NCBI RefSeq assembly: GCF_024347515.1
Contig: NZ_AP025493.1
Coordinates: forward strand, 1,488,001 to 1,552,000
From: Vibrio gigantis
Lineage (GTDB): Bacteria > Pseudomonadota > Gammaproteobacteria > Enterobacterales > Vibrionaceae
Reading direction: 5' to 3'
DNA length: 64,000 bases
Shown here: one piece after another, positions 34,394 through 42,813 of the stretch
Layout of the letters: every line of letters starts with the position of its first letter
Position numbering within the stretch: the stretch's first letter is position 1
Made by a program: the position numbers and the translations under genes
Notes under the pieces: generated by a model
Told to the model about the DNA's origin: nothing
What the model saw: only the letters and a program-made list of their open reading frames with translations
The model's database searches: none

Positions 34394-34729
34394 CTATTTC
34401 AAAATGCTGTTAAAAACCGATTCGAAGCGTTGAATATTGTTGCGGTCGATGCGGTAACACATCTTAGGCGGAATTGACTCAGCAGTAATGAAACCTGAGT
34501 TTTTCAATATTCTTAAGTGCTCTGATACTGTTGATTGAGCTAAGCCCAACTCACTAACCAGATCACTGTTCAAGCAGCCGCCTGACTTTTCTAACGCGGA
34601 CAAGATACTAAGTATGCGAATTCTCGCTGGGTGAGCGAGTGCTTTTGCCAACGCCGCCATTTCTTTTTCTGCTTCGGCGTTACTTGGAGGCAGAGAACGG
34701 CTATCTGTTGCTTGGCATGTTGTAGTCAT
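34394..34729 (-). CDS. arsR: ArsR family arsenic-responsive repressor
   Basis: A 111-residue winged-helix repressor (EMAALAKALAHPARIRILSIL then LGLAQSTVSEHLRILKNSGFI). It lacks the classical ELCVCDL triplet of E. coli ArsR in helix alpha3; cysteines are found in GGCLNS (about residue 52), near the N-terminus (TTTCQATD) and in PKMCYRID. So As(III) binding, if any, uses a different cysteine set. Its partner is the ACR3 exporter, and matching palindromes precede both genes. Confidence 0.88.
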   Translation of the reverse strand: MTTTCQATDSRSLPPSNAEAEKEMAALAKALAHPARIRILSILSALEKSGGCLNSDLVSELGLAQSTVSEHLRILKNSGFITAESIPPKMCYRIDRNNIQRFESVFNSILK

Positions 34730-34742
34730 ATTTAGTGGGCTC

Positions 34743-34780
34743 GCTTACTACCAATCGTTAAAAGACGATTAATAGTAAGC
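34743..34780. promoter_or_regulatory. 38-bp extended palindrome before arsR
   Basis: The core AATCGT-N6-ACGATT (34753-34770) is nested within outer arms GCTTACTA (34743-34750) and TAGTAAGC (34773-34780), all around one centre at 34761.5. It starts 13 bp upstream of the arsR ATG, suiting autorepression. Confidence 0.72.
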
Positions 34781-34873
34781 CTATTTGTTTTAGCGGTCAA
34801 CGCGAATTTTAAAAGTCAGAGTAAATTTCACGAGCTACCTTAAATCCCACTAGCTACCTTACCCATGAGTAAG

Positions 34874-35413
34874 CTAGCGATTATTGCCTGCGTTCGACTT
34901 CCCGATCCAATAGAGTGGCCACCTCTGTTGAGTCGAAGTGTTATTGAGCATAGTACCAACCAAAACGAGCGCGATACTGCCCAGTAAAACGGGCGTAAAC
35001 AGGAAAGTCCAATCTACAAGAGATGTGCCTGCTAACGCGATAACAATCGGGTTAGCGCCTGCAGGTGGATGAACCGCGCGAAAGTATTGCATCAAAAAGA
35101 TCGCGCTACCCACTGCAAAAGACATCACGAGATAAGAGTCACCAAAGCCATACAGTGCTAATAAGCCGACAGCAGCTGATATGAAATGGCCAGCAATGAT
35201 GTTCCGTGGTTGAGCAAGTGGTGACGCTGGCACTGCAAACAGTAAAACACACGTCGCGCCGAATGGAGCCATTAACCATGGCACTTGTGATTGCTCAGCA
35301 AGTAAACACAAGATCAATATGCCTACCGTACCACCGACAAAGCCTTTTAGTAGTTGGCTTAGTGTTGCTTTGGGAGGTAGTTCTCCGCCACCAGTTAGTT
35401 TTCTGATCATCAC
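34874..35413 (-). CDS. HPP family integral membrane protein
   Basis: A 179-residue protein with four to five membrane helices and the family motif AVHPPAGANPIV (about residues 114-125). HPP proteins are found in bacteria and plastids; some are implicated in nitrite transport, but the bacterial role is not settled. It is divergent from a TetR regulator, with two tight palindromes in the 125-bp space between them, so expression is probably inducible. Confidence 0.88.
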   Translation of the reverse strand: MMIRKLTGGGELPPKATLSQLLKGFVGGTVGILILCLLAEQSQVPWLMAPFGATCVLLFAVPASPLAQPRNIIAGHFISAAVGLLALYGFGDSYLVMSFAVGSAIFLMQYFRAVHPPAGANPIVIALAGTSLVDWTFLFTPVLLGSIALVLVGTMLNNTSTQQRWPLYWIGKSNAGNNR

Positions 35414-35442
35414 GTAGCTCCTCGTTTAAGAGTAATATTTAA

Positions 35443-35493
35443 GAGTGTACAGATCTGTACCGTTTGATTTGGATGATACAGATCTGTACACTC
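35443..35493. promoter_or_regulatory. Pair of inverted TetR-type operators
   Basis: GAGTGTACAGATCTGTA (35443-35459) is the exact reverse complement of TACAGATCTGTACACTC (35477-35493), 17 bp apart. Each arm itself contains the palindrome TACAGATCTGTA, so two operators face each other between the divergent HPP and TetR genes. Confidence 0.75.
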
Positions 35494-35538
35494 ATTACAA
35501 CGAAAAACTTTGCGACCTTAATTGATAGAGTGGATTGG

Positions 35539-36084
35539 ATGAGTAAGAAAGAACTGATCTTAGATGTGGCTGAATCTTTGTTTAATCGTCTTGGCTATAC
35601 TGCTGTTGGAGTGGATATGATTCGAGATGAAGCGGCAGTTTCTAAGACGTCTATGTACCGTCACTTTGGTTCAAAAGCTAAACTGATTGAAGCCGTTCTG
35701 GCTAGGCGTCACCGGCGCTTCGAATCGAGTTTAGAAGCGGCACTGTCATCCACCTCCGGATTGAAAAACCAACTGAATGCACTGTTAGATTGGCACTTTG
35801 CTTGGTTTGAACAGCCTGACTTTAAAGGTTGCATGTTCATGCACGCACTCGCCGAATTTAAAGAATCGGAAGATGACATTGCGATGCTTTCACAACAGCA
35901 CAAATCATGGTTGAAAGAATTTATTGTGTCGTTGCTTCCGGAAAAGAAACCTCATGACGTGCGACCTGAAATGATGATGGTCTTTCTAGAGGGGCTGATT
36001 GTTCGAAGTGAGTTTCAGGGAAGCGAGGCTAATAGGCAAGACTACCGTGAAGTTTGGTTGAAGTTGGCAGGAGTGACCCCTTAG
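35539..36084 (+). CDS. TetR family regulator divergent from the HPP gene
   Basis: The N-terminal helix-turn-helix (ILDVAESLFNRLGYTAVGVD then VSKTSMYRHFGSK) and helical C-terminal domain identify a TetR regulator of about 181 residues. The frame is open from 35464, but that extension lies inside the operator pair and has no family similarity; the ATG at 35539 (MSKKELILDVAE) is therefore chosen. It is likely to repress itself and the divergent HPP membrane protein. The inducer is unknown. Confidence 0.88.
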   Translation: MSKKELILDVAESLFNRLGYTAVGVDMIRDEAAVSKTSMYRHFGSKAKLIEAVLARRHRRFESSLEAALSSTSGLKNQLNALLDWHFAWFEQPDFKGCMFMHALAEFKESEDDIAMLSQQHKSWLKEFIVSLLPEKKPHDVRPEMMMVFLEGLIVRSEFQGSEANRQDYREVWLKLAGVTP

Positions 36085-36131
36085 CAAATGAAGGCACCAA
36101 TAATAAAATCTTTTACCGGTGCCTATTGTGA

Positions 36132-37745
36132 TTAAAGTTCTACCAACGAGGTTAAAGAATTAAAAGAATCCATTAGGCTGCTACTTGATTCTGCGCTTTG
36201 TGGAATCGCAACTCCTGCACTGTTATGGCATTGAGCAACGATATTACTTTCACTTAGTCCCTTACATTGTGTAAGAAGCTCCGCCACTTGGGTGTCATTT
36301 CCTAATGCTTTGTGTGCTGCAATGTACTCGGGGAAGAACGGGACTTGGGTTCCGATAACTTGTTCACCTTTTGCGAGAAGTTTGAGCGAGTTGGTTGGCT
36401 TTTTCTGTTCGCGATAAGATTGTGCAGCTAACGTGAAAGTTTGAATTGAGGCGTAGTCCCAGTTCTTGATCAGGGCTAGATTCTGCAGTGCTTTCGAGTC
36501 TAAGTTTTGTGCTTTTCGTACTCCATAGAAAGCTAAACGCGGGTAAGCATGATTTTTAGTTGGACCAGATACTGCTTTTCTTGCGAGCGTTTCTGCCGTT
36601 TTTATATCGCCAAACTCTAAGGCTTTAAAAGCCTCGGATGCATACCAATAGTTCTGTTGGATCTGCTTGCCTTTACCGTTTTTTACCACCCTTTCGAATT
36701 CAGTCGATGACACGTATCTTTTACGCTCTTTTCTATATTCACGTTTAACGTAAGCTGATAGGTCTTTCTTGCGATCTATTGGAGAGGCATGTCTGGCAGA
36801 AAAGCTCTGCAAAAGCTGAGTGCCAGCTTCATTTGCAGCTAAATAGCCTAAGTTACTCCATTTGTTTTCACTGGATAAGTGCTTACCCGCATCACTCGCT
36901 AGGCTAACAAAGCTTTGAAAGTCTTGTTTTTTTTCCTTGAGCTGAGCTGTTGTAAACTTCTGACTACTGTCTAGTCGTTCAAGTACTGGTGAGAAGGCTC
37001 TTGGGCTGTACCCCGCTTTTACTAAGAGATCCATGCCGAGTAGATCTGCTTCATCTTCAGCATTACGGCTCATTGAAGAGCTAATAACGTCTCGACTTAA
37101 GCGGTTAATGGTTAAACCCGCACGGTAGGAGTCTTTAATTAGGTTTTTGGTCGAGCTTTTATTTTGGTTAGTTATTTTGTAACCATTGTTTGTTTTTTCC
37201 GTTTTCATATCAGTGATGAGTGCGGTACTCATTGCTATGTTTGCTGTTTTACTGACTAAAGCGCTTTGCTTAGCAAAGTATTCATTGGTGTCGTTATGCT
37301 TAAGTAAAATATGGGAAAGCTCATGTGCAATAATGAACGCTACCTCATCTTCAGATTCCGCATCGGCTAATACGCCTTGAGTGATGACGATGGTATTAGG
37401 TGTTGCGTAAGCAGAGTAGCTGCGGTCAGATGAGACCATAATGGCAATGTCGTTATCGACAGGTTGGTCCCACTGCTTAAGAATTTTAGCTAAGATACCT
37501 TCTAGGTATTTATTAACGTATGGGTTTGCGATCAGGTCTTTATCGGCAGCGGCACGCGTGTTGACTATATTCGCAAACTCAGCGCTCGCCTCGGTGTTTT
37601 TCTTTGGAGAATTTGTTTCACCAAGGTGTTGGTCGATGTATTTACCATCGAAAGATTCGTATTTGCTGCCTACAAGATTATTGAGGCTGTCGACGGCACA
37701 TCCTGATATTAATAAAGGCGCAGCTAGCCAAAGTAGTTTCTTCAT
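36132..37745 (-). CDS. M48 family metalloprotease lipoprotein
   Basis: A 537-residue lipoprotein: signal peptide with lipobox LISGC (Cys16), then an M48 zinc protease domain with HELSH at residues 141-145 and the third-ligand region SRNAEDEADLLGMD. The C-terminal 200 residues are helical and repeat-like, resembling the TPR part of BepA, which trims and assembles outer-membrane proteins. It is the last gene of a three-gene operon and its ATG overlaps the stop codon of the gene before by one base (TAATG), so the two are translationally coupled. Function in this operon is unknown. Confidence 0.88.
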   Translation of the reverse strand: MKKLLWLAAPLLISGCAVDSLNNLVGSKYESFDGKYIDQHLGETNSPKKNTEASAEFANIVNTRAAADKDLIANPYVNKYLEGILAKILKQWDQPVDNDIAIMVSSDRSYSAYATPNTIVITQGVLADAESEDEVAFIIAHELSHILLKHNDTNEYFAKQSALVSKTANIAMSTALITDMKTEKTNNGYKITNQNKSSTKNLIKDSYRAGLTINRLSRDVISSSMSRNAEDEADLLGMDLLVKAGYSPRAFSPVLERLDSSQKFTTAQLKEKKQDFQSFVSLASDAGKHLSSENKWSNLGYLAANEAGTQLLQSFSARHASPIDRKKDLSAYVKREYRKERKRYVSSTEFERVVKNGKGKQIQQNYWYASEAFKALEFGDIKTAETLARKAVSGPTKNHAYPRLAFYGVRKAQNLDSKALQNLALIKNWDYASIQTFTLAAQSYREQKKPTNSLKLLAKGEQVIGTQVPFFPEYIAAHKALGNDTQVAELLTQCKGLSESNIVAQCHNSAGVAIPQSAESSSSLMDSFNSLTSLVEL

Positions 37746-38122
37746 TAGTTACACCCCTCACCTAAACCTAGGGTTGCGTAAGTACCACTGTCACTTTTGG
37801 CACTAATGACTTGTGTGCTACATACGACACTGGCCACCGCAGTTTTATTGAGCTGCACTTCGATTTGGTCAAACCATTTTTCTTGGCCATCAATTTTGAC
37901 CATTACCATCTGTTCTTTGCGGTCATAGTTTTCAACAATGAGCCCACTTTGGGTTGGGTCAGGTAAAGTCTTCGTTGATACGTCTGCGCATTCATTATTC
38001 TTGTCACACACCCAAACATTATCGACTAAAAAGTCAATAATCTTGACGTGGTCTTCCGCCATGGCTGCTGATGTCGAAAAACCTAATGATAAGCCTAGAA
38101 CTAGCGTTGATAATAGTTTCAT
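37745..38122 (-). CDS. Small periplasmic protein of the CHASE2-M48 operon
   Basis: A 125-residue protein with a cleavable signal peptide (ending SAAMAED) and four cysteines in the mature part: two in VWVCDKNNEC, one in VVCSTQV and one in GEGCN at the C-terminus, suggesting two disulfides. The remainder is beta-rich (MVMVKIDGQEKWFDQIEVQL), possibly an SH3-like fold. I do not recognise the family. It sits between a CHASE2 membrane protein and an M48 lipoprotein and is coupled to the latter. Confidence 0.75.
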   Translation of the reverse strand: MKLLSTLVLGLSLGFSTSAAMAEDHVKIIDFLVDNVWVCDKNNECADVSTKTLPDPTQSGLIVENYDRKEQMVMVKIDGQEKWFDQIEVQLNKTAVASVVCSTQVISAKSDSGTYATLGLGEGCN

Positions 38123-38153
38123 AAATGTTCCTTATTTACTGAATATTATGTGT

Positions 38154-39560
38154 TTATTGTATTTTTCTTAATTTATGCTTGGCTGTTTTTGCGAATACAC
38201 AGGCTTTCTCTCGATATATTTCGAGTTTTGGTCTGAAAGCTTCAAATATGAAGAAGAAAAACACCGGCAAATCGATAAAAATGATCAGAACCAATCCATA
38301 CCAATTAGGTGCACCGACGTTAAGTACAAAGTGAGATATGGCAACTGAAATGGCGATGACAGCAATGATGATTATCATCGGAACGAAAGCGCCCCAAAGT
38401 TTTTGCCTTTCATTGAATTGCAGACTTTCTTGTTGTTCTAGAAAGTTAAAGCGAAACCAAATGACTAAAAATAGAACGATGGTTTGCACTGAAATCTCAA
38501 CCATATCTGCAATACTTAGGTTAAATAACCCAGTGTCGTCAGGGGAACGCCAGTAGTCATCTTTAAGTGTGACTAGGTTATCGAGTGCCATAGCATGAAA
38601 GTAGACCCCAGGAAGCGTGCCGTGAACGGGTGAAACAACTAGATCGACACCACCAGTAACATGGTAACCAACGAGTACCATTTTTCCCTTAATGGCTTGT
38701 TTTAGTTCAGGTGAACCAGCTGCACCAGGAGCACTGAGCTTGGAAGCTGCAATGGTAAGAAAGGGCGGACAGCGTTTTCTGAGCGTGGCATCGACATCAT
38801 TTTGGTCTTGTATGCCTTGAGTAAGGCTTACGACAAGTAACTCTTTTAACTGTTGAAACTGGCTGGTGTGTTCTCCACAGTCAAACCCAAGTGGAAAAAA
38901 TGACTCCTGGTTACTAGCGTGTTTGTTGCTCCATTGGACAATGACCGCGTCATCCATATTGCCGATGGATGTGGTATCGCACTGTTTGTCTCGTGCGCAC
39001 CAATCTTGATACATCGCAGCCGCAACGGTGTTCATTGTCTTATCATTCCATGGGACAGACAACGGGTAGTATCGTCCTTCACCACTCCAAGATACTGCTG
39101 CCAGTTGTGCGACATTTGCTATTTTGTGTCTTAGTGATTCCGGATCATTAAGTCTTTGTTCAGTGTCATAATTGGTGTTGCTGGCCATGAAAATGGGGAA
39201 CTTCTGGTTATCCAGCATGCGCAACCAACGCTTTAGATTATCGGAATGCTCATGATGTTGAAGAATATCGTAGAACATGGATTGTGGTTCGTAACGTGAG
39301 ATAGTTTTAAGTAGCCGGGCAAGATTTCGGTAGCTAACCGGGTAAGTGTTGGTTTCTTCTATATATTGGTCATCAATTAATACAACTACGATGTCTTCAG
39401 AAACTGTTTCACTAAAGAATGGAGACCATAATCTTAGAATATGATCTTCATAGTGGTCTTCGGCGGAGTTTCTGATTCCAAGTGGGTCAACAATGAAGAC
39501 GACTAATATCAGGCTCGTTGTGATTAGGGCTTTAAGGAATATTTCGAAGCTAAAAAACAT
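38154..39560 (-). CDS. CHASE2 domain membrane protein without a signalling output domain
   Basis: A 468-residue protein with one N-terminal membrane helix (about residues 8-25), a large extracytoplasmic CHASE2 sensor domain (about 26-340; DIVVVLIDDQYIEE and the later KGKMVLVGYHVTGGVDLVVSPVHG-like section), and three C-terminal helices (about 350-445). CHASE2 usually precedes a histidine kinase, adenylate cyclase or GGDEF domain, but this chain ends in a short basic tail. It probably senses a periplasmic cue and may act through the two downstream genes. First gene of the operon. Confidence 0.82.
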   Translation of the reverse strand: MFFSFEIFLKALITTSLILVVFIVDPLGIRNSAEDHYEDHILRLWSPFFSETVSEDIVVVLIDDQYIEETNTYPVSYRNLARLLKTISRYEPQSMFYDILQHHEHSDNLKRWLRMLDNQKFPIFMASNTNYDTEQRLNDPESLRHKIANVAQLAAVSWSGEGRYYPLSVPWNDKTMNTVAAAMYQDWCARDKQCDTTSIGNMDDAVIVQWSNKHASNQESFFPLGFDCGEHTSQFQQLKELLVVSLTQGIQDQNDVDATLRKRCPPFLTIAASKLSAPGAAGSPELKQAIKGKMVLVGYHVTGGVDLVVSPVHGTLPGVYFHAMALDNLVTLKDDYWRSPDDTGLFNLSIADMVEISVQTIVLFLVIWFRFNFLEQQESLQFNERQKLWGAFVPMIIIIAVIAISVAISHFVLNVGAPNWYGLVLIIFIDLPVFFFFIFEAFRPKLEIYREKACVFAKTAKHKLRKIQ

Positions 39561-39853
39561 TAATCAACAACCATAAATTATAAATAAGCAATATATAGGT
39601 GAACAACTCATTGCAAAGTTGTGCAAAATAACACTGCCAGTGGTGTTTTTATGGGAGTAATATCACAAAAGTATGGCGTATTTATAAAGGGAACAATAAG
39701 TTAATGATGAGTCCCAGTTTTCTCACTTTTTATTGATTTTTATGTTAGTTATTTAATCGTGTTAGAGGGGAGCAATTAGGTTAGATTGAGATATAATCAA
39801 CGACTTGCCCACGACATTGTGGACTCATTACAATTTTAAGGTAAGTATCTGAA

Positions 39854-40651
39854 ATGCCACAACAGAACATCAAATTTATCGCTGCTGATATGGACGGCAC
39901 TCTGCTTAATGAACACGGAAAATTAGACCCAGAATTTTTTAACCTCTACGAGCGACTAGAGGCTCAAGACATCATTTTTGCTGCGGCATCGGGTCGCCAG
40001 TATTACAGTTTAATGGAAACTTTTGCTCCTATTAAAGATCGCATGATGTTTGTTGCTGAAAACGGCACATTAGTGATGCATAAAGGCGAAGAACTCTACA
40101 GCTGCTTGCTAGATACAGATGCCATCAAAGATATCATCAAAGAAGCGCGTGCTATCGAAGGGGCTCATGTTGTGCTGTGTGGTAAGAAGTCGGCATACAT
40201 CGAAACCAAAGACGAGCGTGCTCTAGAAGAAATCTCTAAGTACTACCATCGCCGTGAGCAAGTAGAAGACCTGTTGGCGGTTGAAGATGAATTTATCAAG
40301 GTTGCTATTTGCCACTTTGACGGCTCACAAGAGAAAGTAAACCCAAGTATCGACGCTAAGTTTGGTGAGAATTACCAAGTGGTTGTAAGCGCAAAAATTT
40401 GGTTGGATGTGATGAATGCTGAGGCTTCAAAAGGGGCGGCAATTAAGCATCTCCAGAACACATTAGGTTTCACTTACGAACAGACCATGAGCTTTGGCGA
40501 CTACCTAAATGATTACGAGATGCTTAAAGAAAGTTACCACTCATATGCGATGGAAAATGCACATCCAAAACTGAAAGAGATTGCTCGTTTTGGTGCGCCA
40601 AGTAATGTTGATGCAGGCGTATTCCAAGTGTTGGAGAAGCTTCTCGCGTAA
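39854..40651 (+). CDS. Cof-type HAD-IIB phosphatase
   Basis: A 265-residue HAD phosphatase with motif I AADMDGTLL (residues 11-19), motif II AAASGRQY, and motif IV GDYLNDYEML (about residue 216). It belongs to the Cof/YidA/YwpJ group that dephosphorylates sugar phosphates, FMN or PLP. It is a lone gene with an AAGG ribosome site and a strong terminator. No context narrows the substrate. Confidence 0.9.
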   Translation: MPQQNIKFIAADMDGTLLNEHGKLDPEFFNLYERLEAQDIIFAAASGRQYYSLMETFAPIKDRMMFVAENGTLVMHKGEELYSCLLDTDAIKDIIKEARAIEGAHVVLCGKKSAYIETKDERALEEISKYYHRREQVEDLLAVEDEFIKVAICHFDGSQEKVNPSIDAKFGENYQVVVSAKIWLDVMNAEASKGAAIKHLQNTLGFTYEQTMSFGDYLNDYEMLKESYHSYAMENAHPKLKEIARFGAPSNVDAGVFQVLEKLLA

Positions 40652-40680
40652 CGTTCGAAATCCTTTTTAGATTTATATTG

Positions 40681-40713
40681 AAGCCGGCTCACTAACATGA
40701 GCCGGCTTTTTTA
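40681..40713 (+). terminator. Terminator after the HAD phosphatase
   Basis: AAGCCGGCTCA (40681-40691) pairs with TGAGCCGGCTT (40698-40708), then a T run. Confidence 0.92.
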
Positions 40714-40741
40714 TTGGAAATCTTGAATTTGAAAACTCGCC

Positions 40742-41941
40742 TTAACATTGATTCGCTAAGGTACATTCTGGCTTGATTTGTCTGCCAAGTTTACCCATCC
40801 AAAATGTGGCAGCCAGAACCACGGTTCCAGCAATGGTAAAACTATAAATAATCGCATCGGCTTGCGCCAATACGGCAATCAACACATAACTTAAGCTCTG
40901 GGTTAAGGTGGCGAACAGCGCTAGCCCTCCATCTACTCTTCCTCTTTGTTTTATTGCTACCGCATGGTGCATCCAATTGGTTCGGGCAATTCTATTGAGT
41001 GCGTTGAATGCACCGAAAATAAAAGTAAGAACAATAAGATACGCAGGATTCTCTGCTTGGCTCATCAACAATAAAGAGAGTCCGATGATGTACATCGCTA
41101 TTTGGATGATTGTTTTGTGAGATGCAGACTTCAGAATCAGTGGTAAAGATACCCCAATAATCAGTGCCCCCATGCCGAGAGAGATATTGTAAAGTGCAAG
41201 CCAGTCTCCGGTGATATCCAGTTCTGAAAACCAAATCGGAATTAAGCGGCTTAAAAAGGTCACCATCGGATATGAGAGACAAGAAACGATCAGGAAACCA
41301 TAAAATTGAGGCGATTGAGAGAACACATCTTTAATTTCGACCAATTGCTGTTTGAATGGTGTATTCACACTCTCCGTGATTTGTCTTCTGTAAGGTGTCA
41401 CCAGGTAACTTACCGCTGAAATGCTCGAGGCAATACCTGCAAAAATCGCAAATTCAATAATGCTCCACTGCTCGAGTAACACAACGCCAAGAGCGCCAGC
41501 ACCCAAGGTTGTTGACTGCAAAATAATCTCTTGGTGACTCGAAATCTTGGCATATTCATGGTGGTCGTAATTCTCTTGCGTAAAGGCATTGTTGGTGTGC
41601 CAGGCGAGGCTACTTGAAACCCAAAAAATGAGTTGAGCGGCACCCAAGACGACAATAGAACCGACGCCAAACCAGTAAATTGCAGCGACAATAAATGCGG
41701 TTGAAGCCTGGATTACCTGCGCGATGATCAAAATATTTTTACGAGAATGGCGGTCGATCAAGGCTGAAAAATAGGGCGTAGCAAGAAAAGTGGTGATCGT
41801 ACAAACCAGAGCCGTGAGCGCAACAAAAGTGCCCATATTGGGCGTTGCTAGCATTAACCAAGGAAGTGCCAACATAAATAGCCCCGAGCTAATGCCATCA
41901 AAGAAGCGTCCGGTAAGGTAGGGTGGTGTTTTTCTTTTCAT
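40742..41941 (-). CDS. Major facilitator superfamily transporter
   Basis: A 12-helix MFS protein of about 399 residues, beginning MKRKTPPYLTGRFFDGISSG, with the loop-2/3 motif FSALIDRHSRKN (about residue 60), the usual A-like motif of exporters. The reading frame continues to a GTG at 41971, but that codon lies in the -10 element of a MerR-type promoter, so the ATG at 41941, with GAGAGAG just upstream, is the start. Similarity of plan is to drug or siderophore exporters; substrate unknown. Its promoter implies induction by a MerR-family activator not encoded in the window. Confidence 0.85.
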   Translation of the reverse strand: MKRKTPPYLTGRFFDGISSGLFMLALPWLMLATPNMGTFVALTALVCTITTFLATPYFSALIDRHSRKNILIIAQVIQASTAFIVAAIYWFGVGSIVVLGAAQLIFWVSSSLAWHTNNAFTQENYDHHEYAKISSHQEIILQSTTLGAGALGVVLLEQWSIIEFAIFAGIASSISAVSYLVTPYRRQITESVNTPFKQQLVEIKDVFSQSPQFYGFLIVSCLSYPMVTFLSRLIPIWFSELDITGDWLALYNISLGMGALIIGVSLPLILKSASHKTIIQIAMYIIGLSLLLMSQAENPAYLIVLTFIFGAFNALNRIARTNWMHHAVAIKQRGRVDGGLALFATLTQSLSYVLIAVLAQADAIIYSFTIAGTVVLAATFWMGKLGRQIKPECTLANQC

Positions 41942-41969
41942 ATCTCTCTCATCGTCTCTGTTTTGTATC

Positions 41970-42000
41970 ACTCTACAACTTAAAGCTAACTTTAAGTCAA
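41970..42000 (-). promoter_or_regulatory. MerR-type promoter of the MFS gene
   Basis: On the reverse strand -35 TTGACT (42000-41995) and -10 TAGAGT (41975-41970) are separated by 19 bp, the long spacer typical of MerR-controlled promoters. The spacer is covered by the palindrome ACTTAAAG-CTAA-CTTTAAGT (41978-41997). Confidence 0.7.
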
Positions 42001-42131
42001 GGTTAATTGAGAGAAATTTGAGAGCGAATATGCTGGTATTTGAACGAGTGTTCAGATTGTTGTAGTCTTAATGGCAACACGGATATCCACCTTGTATTGG
42101 ATCTGCCTTATTAACGATATTTGGAATGACG

Positions 42132-42779
42132 ATGAGTAAGAAACTTCAACTCGATATTATTTCTGACGTAATGTGCCCATGGTGCGTCGTCGGTTACAAA
42201 AACTTAGAGCAAGCCGTTTCAGAGCTTGGGCTAGAGCAACAGATTGAACTTGAATGGCAGCCGTTTGAGTTGAATCCAGATATGCCGCAAGAGGGTGAAA
42301 ACCTGCGTGAGCATATCATGAGAAAATACGGTTCTAGTGCAGAAGAAAGTCAGCGTTCACGCGAGCAACTGGCGGCTCGTGGCAAAGCGGTAGGGTTCGA
42401 TTTCAATTTTTATGACAGCATGAGAATGGTGAATTCACGCCACTTACATGTGCTGCTTGATTTTGCTCTAGCTTACGGAAAACAGACTGATTTGAAGCTA
42501 CGCTTCTTCACAGCGCATTTTTCAGAGCAGAAAGACCTGTCAGATCTGGATGTTATTGCGCAAGAGCTTAAAGCGGTTGGCTTAGATGCAACGAAGGCAC
42601 TGAAACGCTTAAAGAACATCGACAACTTAAAGCAAATAGAAGCGCAAGAGTTCGAATGGCAACGCATGGGGATCTCTGCGGTTCCTACCGTGGTATTTAA
42701 CCGCAAGAGTGCAGTCACTGGCGCGCAGACGGTTGAAACGTACAAGCAGATTCTTCAAGAGCTTATTGTTGAATCATAA
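42132..42779 (+). CDS. DsbA family oxidoreductase (FrnE-like)
   Basis: A thioredoxin-fold protein of about 215 residues with the redox motif DVMCPWCVVG close to the N-terminus and a helical insertion, ending with the cis-Pro segment ISAVPTVVFNRK. There is no signal peptide, so it is cytoplasmic like FrnE/2-hydroxychromene isomerase-type DsbA relatives. The start is at 42132, with GGA six bases before; an in-frame ATG at 42126 lies too close to that site. It is upstream of a YcaQ-like gene, same strand, 34 bp apart. Confidence 0.9.
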   Translation: MSKKLQLDIISDVMCPWCVVGYKNLEQAVSELGLEQQIELEWQPFELNPDMPQEGENLREHIMRKYGSSAEESQRSREQLAARGKAVGFDFNFYDSMRMVNSRHLHVLLDFALAYGKQTDLKLRFFTAHFSEQKDLSDLDVIAQELKAVGLDATKALKRLKNIDNLKQIEAQEFEWQRMGISAVPTVVFNRKSAVTGAQTVETYKQILQELIVES

Positions 42780-42813
42780 GCTGGTCATTGCTATCAATTA
42801 AAGTCTGGAGTTC

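Noticed and set aside
35464..35538. 25-residue extension of the TetR regulator divergent from the HPP gene
   Set aside because: It overlaps the second operator and has no TetR-family similarity; the ATG at 35539 gives the usual start.
41942..41971. GTG-initiated longer form of the MFS transporter
   Set aside because: The GTG is inside the -10 element of its own promoter, so it would not be in the transcript.
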